DNA of 64,000 nt, taken from positions 15,072,148 through 15,136,147 of the forward strand of contig NC_092197.1 in the NCBI RefSeq assembly GCF_043641665.1, given 5' to 3'. Below the pieces are notes generated by a model. It was given only the letters and a program-made list of their open reading frames with translations, was not told the DNA's origin and searched no databases. Of the stretch, positions 11,173 to 22,740 are shown in pieces (within the stretch, counting starts at the first letter, position 1; each line of letters starts with the position of its first letter). A program made the translations under genes and the position numbers. Origin of the DNA: Enoplosus armatus (taxonomy: Eukaryota > Chordata > Actinopteri > Centrarchiformes > Enoplosidae).

Positions 11173-11746
11173 ATCTGTTAAACACAAAGTATAGAAACCA
11201 ATGTGCAATTTAATTGGGTTAAAGTCATGCTTTCATGTCTACTTCAAGGTAATTTACTTCCCCACCAGCTATTGTAAAAAAAAAAACTCACAATTCTTTA
11301 GTGAAAGTGGTACGCACAACATCTAACATCCGCAGTAGAGCAGACAAAGGTAACATGGTAGCGAGGGATAAAAAGCAGAGATGTAGGAAGAGAGATTAGA
11401 TGAGGAACAGAAGGTGAAAGAGACCGAGTGGGGAAGCAGACAAACGATAAGAGCCTCAGACTGAACAAGATAGAAAGAGTGGGATTCTTCTTCGCTCATC
11501 AGTGAAGGTCAACAGCCTGCCGTCCCCGCAGAAAGCAGCACTCACTGCTGTTTCTCTCTGCACTTGTTTCTCAACATGAGCTTGGCTGAGTCTCTTTGTC
11601 TGTTTTGATGTTGCACAAAGACAAAAAAAAAAACACAGGTGGCTGAAACCAAAGAGCTCTAAACTTCTGTGTTGAAAGTAAAGTGAGTTTGTTGAAGTCC
11701 CAAGATGGGCATTTGTTAAATGTCAGTAGTACAGCCAAGCCTGCTG

Positions 11747-11747
<1 letters not shown>
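11173..11747. other. Non-coding with a purine-rich segment
   Basis: From about 11336 to 11485 the plus strand is purine-rich (runs such as 'gaagagagattagatgagg'). No gene is recognised. Confidence 0.45.
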
Positions 11748-11791
<44 letters not shown>

Positions 11792-11833
11792 TGTGTGTGG
11801 GTGTGTGTGTGTATGTGTGTGTGTGTGTGTGTG
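11748..11833. repeat. Compound GT microsatellite, 86 bp
   Basis: An almost continuous GT tract with a few single-base interruptions (A for G near 11785 and 11813, extra G near 11800). It is the longest dinucleotide tract in the window. The histidine/threonine-rich open frames on the minus strand here are its translations. Confidence 0.97.
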
Positions 11834-13839
11834 ACAAAGGGAGAGACAAAGAGAAATAGAGAATGCTCGAGCAATCAGCAAACTGAAGGGTAGCCGCTCC
11901 AATAACAATAAGGCTTTTCTTGTTTTTTTGACATGGGATATGAAGCCACGTGTGAATAATTTGCCTAAAGACACAGAGAGTAGACACTGAAGAAGAAGAA
12001 AAAAAAATATTCAGATTAAAGAACAGATATGACAAGAAAGTTATTTGAATTTGCAGTGCTGCTCCACTGGTTCTGCATTTTGGATGTTGCTTGCCAAAAT
12101 AATGAATTGTATTGCATGCCCCCTGGGCCTTTGTAATTGGAAACTTTCGGGGTTGTCAGTGTTCATCAGATGGAAATTTGGTTATTTGATTTTGCCTCCA
12201 CAAAGAGTTCAAGGATGATGCCATATCATAAGAAATTGGGTCTTGTTATTTTCATAGTTTTGGAGCTTTTGGCTGTAATGACGATTGGTTACAATAACAT
12301 TGTACTCTCCCAAGTAATTGATGAGATCACTACAGCAAAGTCTGATAGAGGAAACGACTAGGTCAGACCAGTTGTAAACAGGCCAGCAGTAAAACCATGG
12401 CTGCTCCCGAAATGTCAGTAATCTTTAATTGAACAAGCAATAACAGCAGCCATGCATCTGCATAAAAGGGATCAAACCCCTGAATGTGCTAAATAATAGT
12501 TAACTCTGAGTCATAATTCATGATTGTGCATTTATTCAGAACAAAGGTCAACTGTGGGGAGAGAGAATCTTGTGCACAGGTGTAATTAAAAACATATGGT
12601 CTCATTAATTGTTACTGAATTCAGTGTCATAATTCATCATGATATGCATCATGACATTAATGATGATATTTATTGTGATGTTGAATCATATACAGCTTTG
12701 GACGTCTTTTAAGCAAATCTCAGTAATGAATTTGGGGACTACAGGGTTATAAGTGCGGTTAAAACAGTGGCTGAAATTATGAAAATAAAACTCAAATTGT
12801 TATGAACCTGATTAGCTGTATTGCTTTCTTCTCTGATTATGTAGAAGTTTGCTTTGAGGAGCTGCTTAAACCCAGATCGATCTCCTAAAGTTACTCAAGT
12901 CCTAATAGCTTTTCATCACCTCCTTTTGCAGACCAGCCCAAAGATACTGAGGCCTCTGGCTTTCAAATTCAATGTCTGGCCTTTTCTGTGATTCAGAACA
13001 AAAATGTAAAACAATTTTCTTCCTAATGACATTACTGCACCACACACTGCTCAGTAATGGAAGGTGCTATTATGACCAGGCAACAACTTGCAGCCAAAAC
13101 AATAATTTCGCACCATATTATTGCATAAAATAGTGCTGTAATTACCTCTTCATTAGTCATTTGTTTTGCTCTCTGCTATAATTACAAGCAGTCTGTTTTC
13201 CAAAAATGTGTTTTTACCTTTTGGGTCATTTACAGGACAGCATCCCACAAGAGGAAGGTACGACTTGGAAATGTTTAATGTTATATAAAACATGATACAT
13301 ATGCAGTATGTAGTTATACGATAGTGACGGCATATTGGTGACACATTTTCTCATGCCAGAATATAGACAGCTACAATCAGTATTTGGGGTCCTGCTGCCG
13401 CAATCGCTGTGCAATCAATAGTTTCTGACAACAGTGGTAACTATGGTTACAGAGTAGGCAGGATAGGTACAAGAGTAGATACATAATCAGTGATCTTTGC
13501 TGACAACCAGGCTTGATGCTGGTAGCATTGTCAGGGTGTACATTTTTTTTTTACCCTCTGATTAACCTCAGTGAATGTAAAGAGAGAGAGAGCAGGGAAA
13601 ATGCTGAGTTGAAATAGAGAGCAAACCCATCATGGGGCTTATAAAGCCCACAGTGTTGAACCGAAGCACAGCTCGGTCACCACAGAAGATAGGAATATAA
13701 TCCCATTTTTTATGATTCTCAATCATCTGCAGGTACTTAGTCAAAGGCAGCTGGACTTGTAGAAATAAGGACAGCTTAGTTCAAGCAGGAAGACTGACTA
13801 TCTTCATGCTTATCTATTTATTATTGACTATCTGTCTGT
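11834..13839. other. Non-coding, about 2 kb
   Basis: No gene recognised. The segment at 12500-12660 is noted separately as a candidate regulatory stretch. The remainder is AT-rich with short A and T runs. Confidence 0.4.
12500..12660. promoter_or_regulatory. Candidate conserved regulatory stretch with repeated GTCATAATTCAT
   Basis: The 12-mer GTCATAATTCAT occurs twice about 120 bp apart (near 12510 and 12629). In both cases it is followed by a GAT and TGCAT arrangement. ATTCAT and ATGCAT are compatible with POU-type binding sites. The second copy sits in a small imperfect inverted arrangement (CATGAT-ATGC-ATCATG). Function is inferred only from motif content; no conservation test was possible. 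Confidence 0.25.
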
Positions 13840-14215
13840 TCCCGCTTCCAATTCACTCAACTGACTGAGGGAGTTCAACTCTTTCAGTTAAACCGATCAG
13901 ATTCTGCCAGGCCATCTTGTGAGCCAATCATCTCGTTGCTGTCAAAGTTAAAAACTGCCGCCGTCAGCTCCACCCCATTCGCGTCCGGTTTTCATCACAA
14001 CCAGTCTTCCCAGTTGGTACTTCAAGTGAGCTCATCAGAAGTCCTGCACCACCACCAGTGTCTAGACTCCATCGGGGGGATATTCCTGTACATCTCACGG
14101 CATCACTGCCCCCTCAAAATATGACGTCACAATGGGGTCTAATTGCCAAAGACTCTTCATTTTCCTCGACTTCCTATCGTGCACTATGTCAATAAATGTT
14201 ATTATTCTTTAAGCA
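13840..14215 (+). repeat. Possible retroelement 3' end with AATAAA signal
   Basis: This stretch is more G+C-rich than its surroundings. It contains 'caccaccagtgtctagactc' and 'catcgggggg' phrases I associate with a dispersed fish element, and ends with AATAAA at 14191-14196 followed about 15 bases later by 'attctttaag'. No coding frame is recognisable and no second copy exists in the window, so the identity as a repeat rests on memory. Confidence 0.35.
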
Positions 14216-14329
14216 TCTCTTCAATTAAGTCTCTCCTGACTGAAATGTGAGGGGCAAACATTTTTGAATAAATTAGTTGAAGATTTCCAGATTTAATAGT
14301 CTCCCACCCAGTTCAAATGAAATTGTTGC

Positions 14330-14760
14330 TCTTGCTGTGTTTGTGTGTGTCTTTTCAGTCATTAAAAATGGCTAAGGAGTGTGTGTGTGTGTGTGTGTGT
14401 GTGTGTTTCAGTTTGGTCTGTCCCTGCATGGATGTATGTTTCTGCTATCCTCAGGCTTTTGTGTGTGTGTTCATGTATCTATGTGACCTGTTTCTTGTGG
14501 ATCTATTTTGTGCGTGCATGTGTTCATTTTCAAGCGCTTGCATGTGCATTTGTGTGTGTGTGTGTGTGTGTCTGTCTATGTGATCATATACAACATGTGT
14601 TGTATGGTCACAGGATGGGAGCCGCTCACTTTACCGATGTGTGTGGGTCGCCTGTGTTCTGGGAGTTCTGTGTGTGGTGTGGTTGCAGACGGAAAGCAGC
14701 TCTCTCTCGCGTCTGAACGTGTCTGTGTGTGGTGTGGTCAAAGGCTGAAAAGAGCCTCGG
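14330..14760. repeat. GT-rich region with two microsatellites
   Basis: It contains perfect GT tracts at 14379-14406 and 14551-14571, plus a degenerate G/T-rich filling including two copies of 'gtgtgtggtgtggt' near 14670 and 14726. The cysteine/valine-rich open frames in this segment are low-complexity translations. Confidence 0.9.
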
Positions 14761-15561
14761 TTCACATGGGAACAAATGACAGGATCTGGTTTAAGTGAGC
14801 CTATCTGTAAAAACATGAAAGAAACCAAACTAGTAAAAATCAGAGCTGAGACCCTGCCAGACCTCCCACAGAGATTTCACTGCACCGTCAGATGGTCAGT
14901 TGATGGTCACCAGTTTTTACTCTCTTCAACAGTTATGAGCCACAACAGTCATTTGAATGCCACCACTGCTTCATAAAATAATTCATTATAAAACCAATTT
15001 TGGGACTGGTAGCAAATGATGCTGGAGGAAATGTGGAACAAACAAAAACAACCAAATTACCCTCATTCACCACCATTACTGTCTAAATCATGAAATGATT
15101 GAACAAACGAACAAACTCACCAAATAGGAGGGCTGCTAAATAAAAATTCCTGGAGATTTTGGTTGTCAAGACAGGGTCTAGAAAAATAGGATAACATACT
15201 GCACATGTAGAATTTACTTTACAAAATATAAGTGATAATAAGCGATGACTGAAAAAGTGAATTCCTTTTAATCTCTCAGCATGCTGATTATACTGGGAAG
15301 TTATTGTGAATTGTTTTGTAAATTTGGGGGGTTTTAATGAAACCAAAAGGAGATTGTTTACACTGTACAGGTACACTTTATTGAGGATGGATTTTTCTGG
15401 TTAGTTCAAATATTTTTCTAGACTCCATATCTACTGCATTTGCTGAATATTCTTTTGGTTATGACAAGGAAATGTATAATTGCATATTGGCTCAGTGAGG
15501 ATGCAACTTGGTAGTCTTTGACCATGACTTAAGATGATAAAAATTAAAAAAATTAAAGTTT
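14761..15561. other. Non-coding, nothing identified
   Basis: No gene or repeat copy recognised. Confidence 0.45.
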
Positions 15562-15582
15562 TTGTTGTTGTTGTTGTTGTTG
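15562..15582. repeat. (TTG)7 microsatellite
   Basis: Seven uninterrupted TTG units lie within a T-rich segment. Confidence 0.95.
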
Positions 15583-15769
15583 TTTTTGCTTGATTTTACT
15601 TGAATTGTCTTTGTGGGTCTTTTAATTTATTTTACATTTGTTTTTACCTTATTTTACTTATTTAACTCATTTTCTTTTTCATTTAGATAGATAGATATTG
15701 AGATTTGGATTAGTTGCACATGAATGGAGACTCTTCCACTCCTCACAGATAGATCAGCCAGGCATACCC

Positions 15770-15965
15770 ACACTCTTGTGCAGATGGTCTCGGAGCTGCT
15801 CTATTGGAGCACTTGGGGGTTAAGTTTGTTGTTAAAGGGCACCTTCCCGGTAAGTGCTCAGGGAGGGAAATCATGAGTCTTTTTCTTCATTTGAACAGAT
15901 TTTTCCCAGTTGGTTTTCAGCTGGTGACCTTATGGTCGAGAGGTCTGCAAAAGCCTTGAGGCGGC
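15770..15965 (+). repeat. Teleost repeat with 'GGGGGTTAAGT...AAGGGCACC' wording
   Basis: The order 'gagcacttgggggttaag', 'aaagggcacctt', 'ctgagggaggaaa'-like, 'tttcccag', 'ctggtgacc' and 'ggtc' matches a repeat I know from percomorph genomes, where it reads ...GGGGTTAAGTGCCTTGCTC, AAGGGCACCTTGG, CCCAGCC, GAACCxxCGACC, TTxxGGTC. The right part resembles a reversed tRNA T-arm region in that family. There is a short GATA run upstream (15686-15697). The copy is degraded and no coding frame exists. Confidence 0.55.
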
Positions 15966-17504
15966 TGCTTCATTACTTCTGTTCAGCTATTTGGACCATG
16001 TATGATCTCAATGACACATCACTTTCAAATTAAAGCACCAGGGCAGCACTGGAACTGAGGGAAGCAGCCCAAAGTCAGCAGTGTCAGACTTAATCATCGT
16101 CACTCACTGAAGACGAACAGTGTCCAAGATTGCTGCCTGCTATCTACCATCTAAATGTGAATGCAGCTTTTGTGAAGGGCTTTTACAGTGTTTGATCTTG
16201 CAGTTATAGAGGGGAGAGGCTCAGAGAGGAGGCAAAATAATGACAGTTTATTCCACAGCTCTTGAAATGGTAATTGTTCTGAGAAGGAGACAGAGTAATG
16301 AGGAAGAAGGGGTTGAAGCAGAGATGAAGTGAAATATATGAGAGGGAATGAAGGTAAAATATACTCTACGTCTGATTAGGTGTTTATGACAGGCTGGAGA
16401 GTGGGAAGAAAACAGATAGAGTGCAGTGTTATCGACTAACAACATATACTGTACTGAGAAAGACGGCTGCAATTTAAAATGCACAAAAATATTGCGAGTA
16501 TGAGAGTGCTCGCCAAGGACGCAATCATTTTGAAAAGTCAAACATGATGTGAAAAGTTAGGAAAAAAATCATGCGTGGGATCGAAGATGAACTATCATGT
16601 GGTTAAATGAAATTTCAACGGGTCAAAGAGACCTGGGTATTAGTTGAAATTCTATCGTCTACAAGATTAAAAATGTATTTGAGAGATTTGGAGGAAACAG
16701 GATTAAGTAGATGGGCAGAAGGAGGTCTCCTGCAGGAATGCAAGAGAGAAGAGGTCCAGTTAGCTCAATGTCGCAGAGTCATTGACAGATGACAGGTGAG
16801 ATAGGTTACACAGTTGTTTTTCACTTTACTTTTGAACAAGAACATAATAGTATACAGGACGACAGAATTAGAGGCCAGAAAAGAGGGTTGCACTTGGATC
16901 TTTTCACCATTTACAGTTGGGTTCAAGGACTTTCAAGGGGCCAGTTTTCCTTTTTTCTTATCTGTCTTATTTGGTGGAATGTTAACAGACAATGCAGACA
17001 TTTAGCTCTTTCTCCGTATGGCATAAAAATTCAGAGCAAAGAAACTGACACTGTTTGGGGATTAATGGAGATCTTCACCATGTTCTAAAAGCTTTTAGAA
17101 AGCAGTGTTGTTCATGTTTTGAATTCAGCTAACTTTACTCTTCTCATGACATCTTGAAGCTCACGACATATTATGCACAGACAGATTTATCAAGTTACAA
17201 CAACTATGTACCAGTATTAGCTTTACAAGGTCATCTCATCCCGCAGGGATTGCAAGTTAATTGCTGGGCCACATGGTTTTTCTTTTCTTTGTAGGCTGAA
17301 CTGAAAGAAAGCTCAGTCATGTTTCGCAGTTAATTCAGGCCACTTGACACATACAGGCCCCTTCGACGATAGGAAAACCATTTCACACCATGAATAATTT
17401 AGCCATAATGGACTTAGTGTGATTAATAATTTCTTCATACATCTGCAGTCAAAGTCTATTAGATCATTTTCCAGGCGGTTTACTCACTACCTGCATCAGC
17501 CTTT
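15966..17504. other. Non-coding, about 1.5 kb
   Basis: Open frames of 97-99 codons occur at 16248-16541 (minus) and 16789-17088 (plus), but neither shows a domain, and both overlap other frames. Nothing else recognised. Confidence 0.4.
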
Positions 17505-17540
17505 TGTGTATGTGTGTGAGTGTTTGTGTGTGTGTGTGTT
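17505..17540. repeat. Imperfect GT microsatellite
   Basis: GT tract interrupted by GAG and TTT, about 36 bp. Confidence 0.85.
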
Positions 17541-17929
17541 GTCTCCATCCTCCAGGGTGAGTAGTTTTAAAAGTTTGTTAATCAGATGGAAATGTTTTCA
17601 TGCTTGTAGAATGATTAAAAGAGGATTTTTAATAGGTTGTAATGAACAGGCTAAGAGGGGCGCTCTTTAGCCTTCTTGCTATTTCTGTTACTTCATCACA
17701 TTCTGCCGCCTTCCTTTTTATCTGCCAAGTTCAATCAAAGTTTGATGATTTGGAAGCCAAAGACAAACAACCTATTTTGTTGTTTTCTTTTTCTTCTTTT
17801 CTTTTTTGGGGGATGTATTAACTAATAAGTGTTTTATACATTTTAGTTTCACTAAGTTCCTTCTGCCTTTGCTCCAACGAACGCTGTCGAACACTGTCCA
17901 GAGTGCTGATCCTGGTGCTGTCCCAGGGA

Positions 17930-18035
17930 TTCACAGTCATTTGGGCTAGTTACTACCAGCCTACCAGCACTGTCAGGGACTAATGGCTAATAATTAGCCT
18001 GTCTCATTGGTCTGATAATTTGCATTTACCTGTCT
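17930..18035. promoter_or_regulatory. Candidate enhancer core: homeodomain palindrome and octamer
   Basis: Positions 17985-17999 read GGCTAATAATTAGCC, a perfect palindrome with 7-base arms and one central base, containing TAATTA (17991-17996) and a TAAT-A-ATTA arrangement. Nineteen bases further on is ATTTGCAT (18018-18025), an exact POU octamer. The surrounding 100 bp are free of simple repeats. Together this looks like vertebrate conserved enhancer sequence. That it is conserved or active is inference. Confidence 0.3.
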
Positions 18036-19967
18036 CCCACTCTAAACATTTTCTCTAGACTCCTCCGCCAACTCAGTGTTATGCTGTGTTATGTGTTAAG
18101 TGTTATGGTCAATCTTTGTAGGTAACTGTAGATCTCGGAGGCTCGCAGAGGAGCCAACGCATGCACCTCCCAAGCAAGCATAACACAAGGGTTAGGTGAG
18201 CTTATCCATACCATTTTGTTCTTGTACTGCAAATATCTGCAGAGTCTATATAACTCAACAGTTACAGTTGTTTTCTGCATGTGGATTACAGTCAAAACAA
18301 CATTATTCTATTTTTTATCTGGACTCATGATTTATTTCCCTCGCCCCCACCTCTGTCTGTCTCCATTTCCCTTCCTCTCTCTTTCCTTGTCTCCCCTTCT
18401 GCCTGAACCATACTTTATTATTAATTAGAAACCAACAAACCTCTGCCAATTGTATCATTATTTTCTACCCCCTGAATGCAGAATGAGACCGGGCGACTGA
18501 GGCAAGCAAACAGTTCTTGTGGGTGTGCATAATACTCCACAACTGCAAAAAAATGTCGGCTAAAGCTCAGACCAAGAAATGAATTTGGCACATGGTGGCA
18601 GGCTTTTGCTGTGTTCTGGCACACACTCGACAGCAGGATGCTAGGTGGCTGACGTGCATTCTAAACCACATATATGGACATGCAGATGTGTACATCATTT
18701 TGTGTCACATTTTGTATTTAGGATAACACTACAGCTAGACATCGTCAACAGGTTCTTGAATCCCTTGTAGTTTTTGAACAGCTGATATTGGTCAGGGAAA
18801 TATACAGATTTTGGACAGATAGATAAAACTATGTGTGTATAAAGAGAGGACCTAAAATAAAGTGTTTTGTACCGTCCAAAAAGAAATGCAAAGTGCAAGG
18901 GGATGCAAGGGGTTTAGTGAGTGACCCCCAGAATGTCATGCCTCAGAATAAATCCCACGTTGCCTGGCAGGTTGTGTTTTGGCTCTCTTGAAATGTCTGC
19001 ATATCAGTCTTTGTGTTTGGAAATACCACATTATCATGAGCAGAATGGCAGCAAAGCAAGAAAAAACAAAAGTGCTTTCAAGACAGCAGCTGAAAGAAAG
19101 TGGTGCAGTGTTTAGGTATAGTAGCCGAATACATGGCTAGTAACTATACTTTGCAATGCATTTGGATTTGGAATTATTGAATAAGAATACTTTTTATCTT
19201 ATTATTTGAATTTTATCTCCTAAACCCCCATGGTTAGCATAATTTCCGACATTTTAGTCTGCTTCAATCTCTCGTTCCCCTTTCTTAATTGTTTCACTGA
19301 TCATAACAATAACACACATACATGAACTTTCAGTTAATATACAGTCAATTTCTGTTGCCTCATTTTAGCAGCTACAGTTAATTTCATTAAATTACTGAGG
19401 TTAACTATTAATTGACATTACGGGACCATGGAGAAAAGGTTGAAACATGATTAAATTCTGTTTAAAGATTGCCAGGTCATTTAACATATAATGGTGTAGA
19501 AGATAAGGGTGTAATTTGTCTTTGATAAATCAGAAAGTCAATATGTCTTCTTTTGTTCCAACATATACAGATCCCAAAAAAGACTGTAGTCAACTGGAAC
19601 CTCCCACTCAGAAATCCCCACAGAAATCTTAACACTAGAACCAACCAGTCTTAACGGTAGCCTCTTAGCTAACAGAGTTGTGTAATGATACCATTAACTA
19701 CCTGCCAGTATGACCACCTGTGTCAACATGGCTCTCATTTTTACTGATCAATGGAAAACAAGCACAATGACTCATGGTTTAGCAGCAGAAACTGATTTTG
19801 GCCAAGGAATTCAAATAATTTATTTTATTTGATTATGAAGAAGAATTGCCCGGAAGACAAAAGCTAACAGAAGAAGAATGGAAGCAGCTGGACCGACACA
19901 GGAGACGGCCTTTGGCAGGTGGGACATCCATGGCTGAAGCTCTCAGAGACATGGCTGTGGAACTGAC

Positions 19968-19971
<4 letters not shown>
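18036..19971. other. Non-coding, about 1.9 kb
   Basis: A pyrimidine-rich stretch lies at about 18335-18410. No gene, RNA or repeat copy recognised. Confidence 0.4.

Positions 19972-20003
<32 letters not shown>
19972..20003. repeat. (CA)16 microsatellite
   Basis: An uninterrupted CA tract of 32 bases. Confidence 0.97.
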
Positions 20004-20007
<4 letters not shown>

Positions 20008-20293
20008 GCTGCTCTCTGATTGGCTGTTTGCATTCAGCATGCATTGAAAAGGCAGTATACTGCAAGTCATATATTTAGTAATGAATTATATTAATCTAGA
20101 GAGGAAGCTACATTTTCATCGTGTAGAGGAAGCGAAAAGACATGTTCATGTTGTTTATACGCTACATGAATCTTGTCTGTTACTGATATTCAGTAGGAAG
20201 AGATATAGAGTTAGAATTTAGATTCAGAGAGTGAATGACATGAGGGAAGAGTGAGACTTGACGATGCCACACTGTGATGCTGTATTGGTGCCA

Positions 20294-20295
<2 letters not shown>

Positions 20296-20329
<34 letters not shown>
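20296..20329. repeat. (CA)17 microsatellite
   Basis: An uninterrupted CA tract of 34 bases, only about 290 bp from the previous CA tract. Confidence 0.97.
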
Positions 20330-20330
<1 letters not shown>

Positions 20331-21960
20331 TTACATGTACATAATCACACAAGCGTTTTATGCCACACATGCAAAGACATTCAGCTCTATGGGCAGGATT
20401 TTATGCAACACTGTCCTCTTGTATTTGAATTTTGAAGGGCATACAGTGAGCAATGGCAGTAAAGATAAGAGCCAAAGGGGTTGTGACATGTAATATATTT
20501 GCACAAGATTCCTGGTACAATAAGTGTAATTTCTCTCATAGAGTCGCATTTATAAAAAGGGGAAAAAATGACCACCTAATTGTAAGTCTGAGCATTGGAA
20601 AGAACTCCAAATAATTGAAACTATTTTGTAATTCTGGCAAATTCCTGTATTTCCTTTCAGCAAATAGCTGCATAACAGGCTGAACTTCAGGGTGAAAAGT
20701 GAGGCTGGGCTTTTAAAAAGCAGGAAGAACATGTGGCAGAAAGATAAAAACATGAATTATTTCAAGTGAAAATGCATTTGATTTTCAGCTTCTGAGTGGG
20801 TTTGGCCAGGAAGGCACTTTGTGTCTTATCGTGTCTCTTCAGTCATTAGGCGCAGACAGGATGCAATTCACTATTTGAGCACTCGCACTTCACAGAGTAA
20901 CAAAGCCGCCAGGTCCAACCACTGAATAAAATCTCCCCTTCTTGCTGAACTTGTTGTGTGAGCTGTAAATATTCATGGATATGTCACAATGGGCATGTTG
21001 AATGGCTGTGTGGCGGACTGTGCTGAGAGTATGAATGTGACTGTGCATGTTAAACTAGTCCAACAGACTAAAAAGATACTATGTCACCCTCTGTAACTAA
21101 TGTCACTGGGCCTCTGTGGCCATTCTGCGACTCTCTCAGCAAGCCATTGCCACAGAGTTTTCAAAAGTATTCAGTTGTGGCAATTAATGAAATTGTAGCA
21201 AAAATATTGTCTAGTCAATATCAGAATAAGAATGTTCAAGGCACAGCAGGAGAGGCTCCTTTGTATATCAGGTTTCTCATCAAAAACAAAGTAATGAACT
21301 GTAAAGGGAAACAAGAGGTGGGCCTCGTGACTGAAGCAGCAGTGGAAGTTTGACACCATCACAATGGCACATTTTAACTTAAAATGTGTCCCCTTCAAAC
21401 AATTTTAAAACAAATGAATTTTAAGGAAATGTTTATCTGGAACACAGTGTAACTTGGTCATTTATAATCCTATACTTGATTACGTAGGTTTCTGACCGCT
21501 GCGTGCTTTGTGTGCCCAGACATCCCAATGAGCCCCACCAATCAGTATCAAATTATCTGAACCGCTGTTGCAGTTTAACGCTGTCTTGTGGATTTTAATT
21601 CTCAATCATATTGCCAGAAATAGGCAAAAAAAAAACCCACAGCATCTGACTTTCACTTACGCTAATATGTGGATCATCATATCATTAATCATCATATTGT
21701 TTGTTTTTCTGACAAACAAACGCATCAATGGAGTCACTCAAGCAAATACACCAAACAGTGATCAGGAACCAAAATAAGCATTTACATTTCTTAGCATTAT
21801 CCACCCTGTCTCCTAGAAATGACATTTATATACAACTCATTTGCAACAGTAAATATGTTTTGTAAGAAACGCAATGCTGCCTGGATTATGTTTTCCTATA
21901 ACATAATGATGTTTAATACAGAAGGTCTACAGTGACTTTTAGTACCAGACACAACATGTT
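20330..21960. other. Non-coding; includes a possible conserved stretch near 20.85-21.0 kb
   Basis: From about 20840 to 21010 the sequence is of mixed composition without repeats and holds a TAAATATTCATGGATATG stretch. By feel it could be conserved non-coding DNA, but I have no test. The rest is unremarkable. Confidence 0.3.
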
Positions 21961-22080
21961 TACTTCATTAACAAGCTGAAACCGTGATCTGTCCCCAACC
22001 TTAACTAATTAACTTTAGTTGCCTAAACGTAACCACACAGAGGGTGTGAATGCCTGGCTGCTGTCAAAGTCGGGTTTCTA
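21961..22080 (+). repeat. Dispersed repeat copy ('GTGATCTGTCCCCAACC')
   Basis: The stretch resembles 6205-6255 and 2530-2560: 'aaccgtgatctgtccccaac', then 'agttgcctaaacgtaacca'. The family normally reads CATGATCTTTCCCTAACC followed by TTGCCTAAACCTAACC in fish genomes I recall. This is the longest of the three related segments here. No ends are defined. Confidence 0.5.
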
Positions 22081-22336
22081 CAATCAGGGTTTCTTAAAAC
22101 CTGACCATAGCGTGTAATATCATCAAACCACATTAGAGGCCAAATAAACCCAGTACAGGACATTTGAGTCAGGAGTCAGTTATATTCTCTTGCGTGTTCA
22201 GATGTACAGTAAAGTCTGAGACACATTTGTCATTGTTTTGGCTCTGGACTCATGGGATTTGAAATGAAGCAGTGGCTGAGGTTAAACTGCTGACTTTAGT
22301 GCTGACTTCAGCTTTGAGGGAGTTTCAGGGTGTATA

Positions 22337-22740
22337 TTGAGTGAACGGGGTAGAAATCATAGACATAGTCCCCCAATTCGGTGTCATTCTTTACCTGTCC
22401 ACCAGAGGGCCTCAGACTTTTCTCCTGTCACTCCAGATCCAGCCACTCCCGTCTGCCCTGTAATCACCTCATTCCCCTCACCTGAGCTTCCTCGCCCATC
22501 TCCCCACCTGCACCTCATTTCCTCATCAGCCACTCTCTCCATACACCTGTCCACTCAGTTTGTCCTGTATGCAATGGTTGTTTCTTGCTGTGCGCCTTTG
22601 TGTTTGAGCTTCTGTTTCCTCGAAGTTAACCTGGCCCTCTACCTACCTACCTGCCTGTCTATTACTGGTCTACCTGTTACCTGTCACCTGTCTGTCTGCC
22701 CACCTGTAAGCTCCTTTCATCATTAAACCACTGAAATCAT
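22337..22740 (+). repeat. LTR-like/terminal repeat relic, copy 1
   Basis: A C/T-rich stretch whose central part (about 22425-22560) aligns with 50670-50800: both run '(cc)actcc...ctg', 'attccccctcacctg' or 'attcccctcacctg', 'cccacctgca', then 'cttcctcatcagcca' or 'cttcctcattagcca'. The proline/serine-rich open frame it encodes is compositional. I recall this wording from the terminal regions of teleost LTR-type elements that end in '...CTGxGTTCTGCxTTTGGGTCC'. That element class is an inference. Confidence 0.5.

Noticed and set aside
11571..12035. 154-codon open frame on the minus strand, longest in the window
   Set aside because: Most of its length is Thr/His repeats from the GT microsatellite, and the flanks show no domain or splice context.
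14317..14798. Cys/Val-rich frames resembling small secreted proteins
   Set aside because: They derive from GT-rich low-complexity DNA.
22337..22726. 129-codon Pro/Ser-rich frame
   Set aside because: The DNA aligns with a second non-coding copy at 50.6 kb, so it is repeat DNA with a biased composition.
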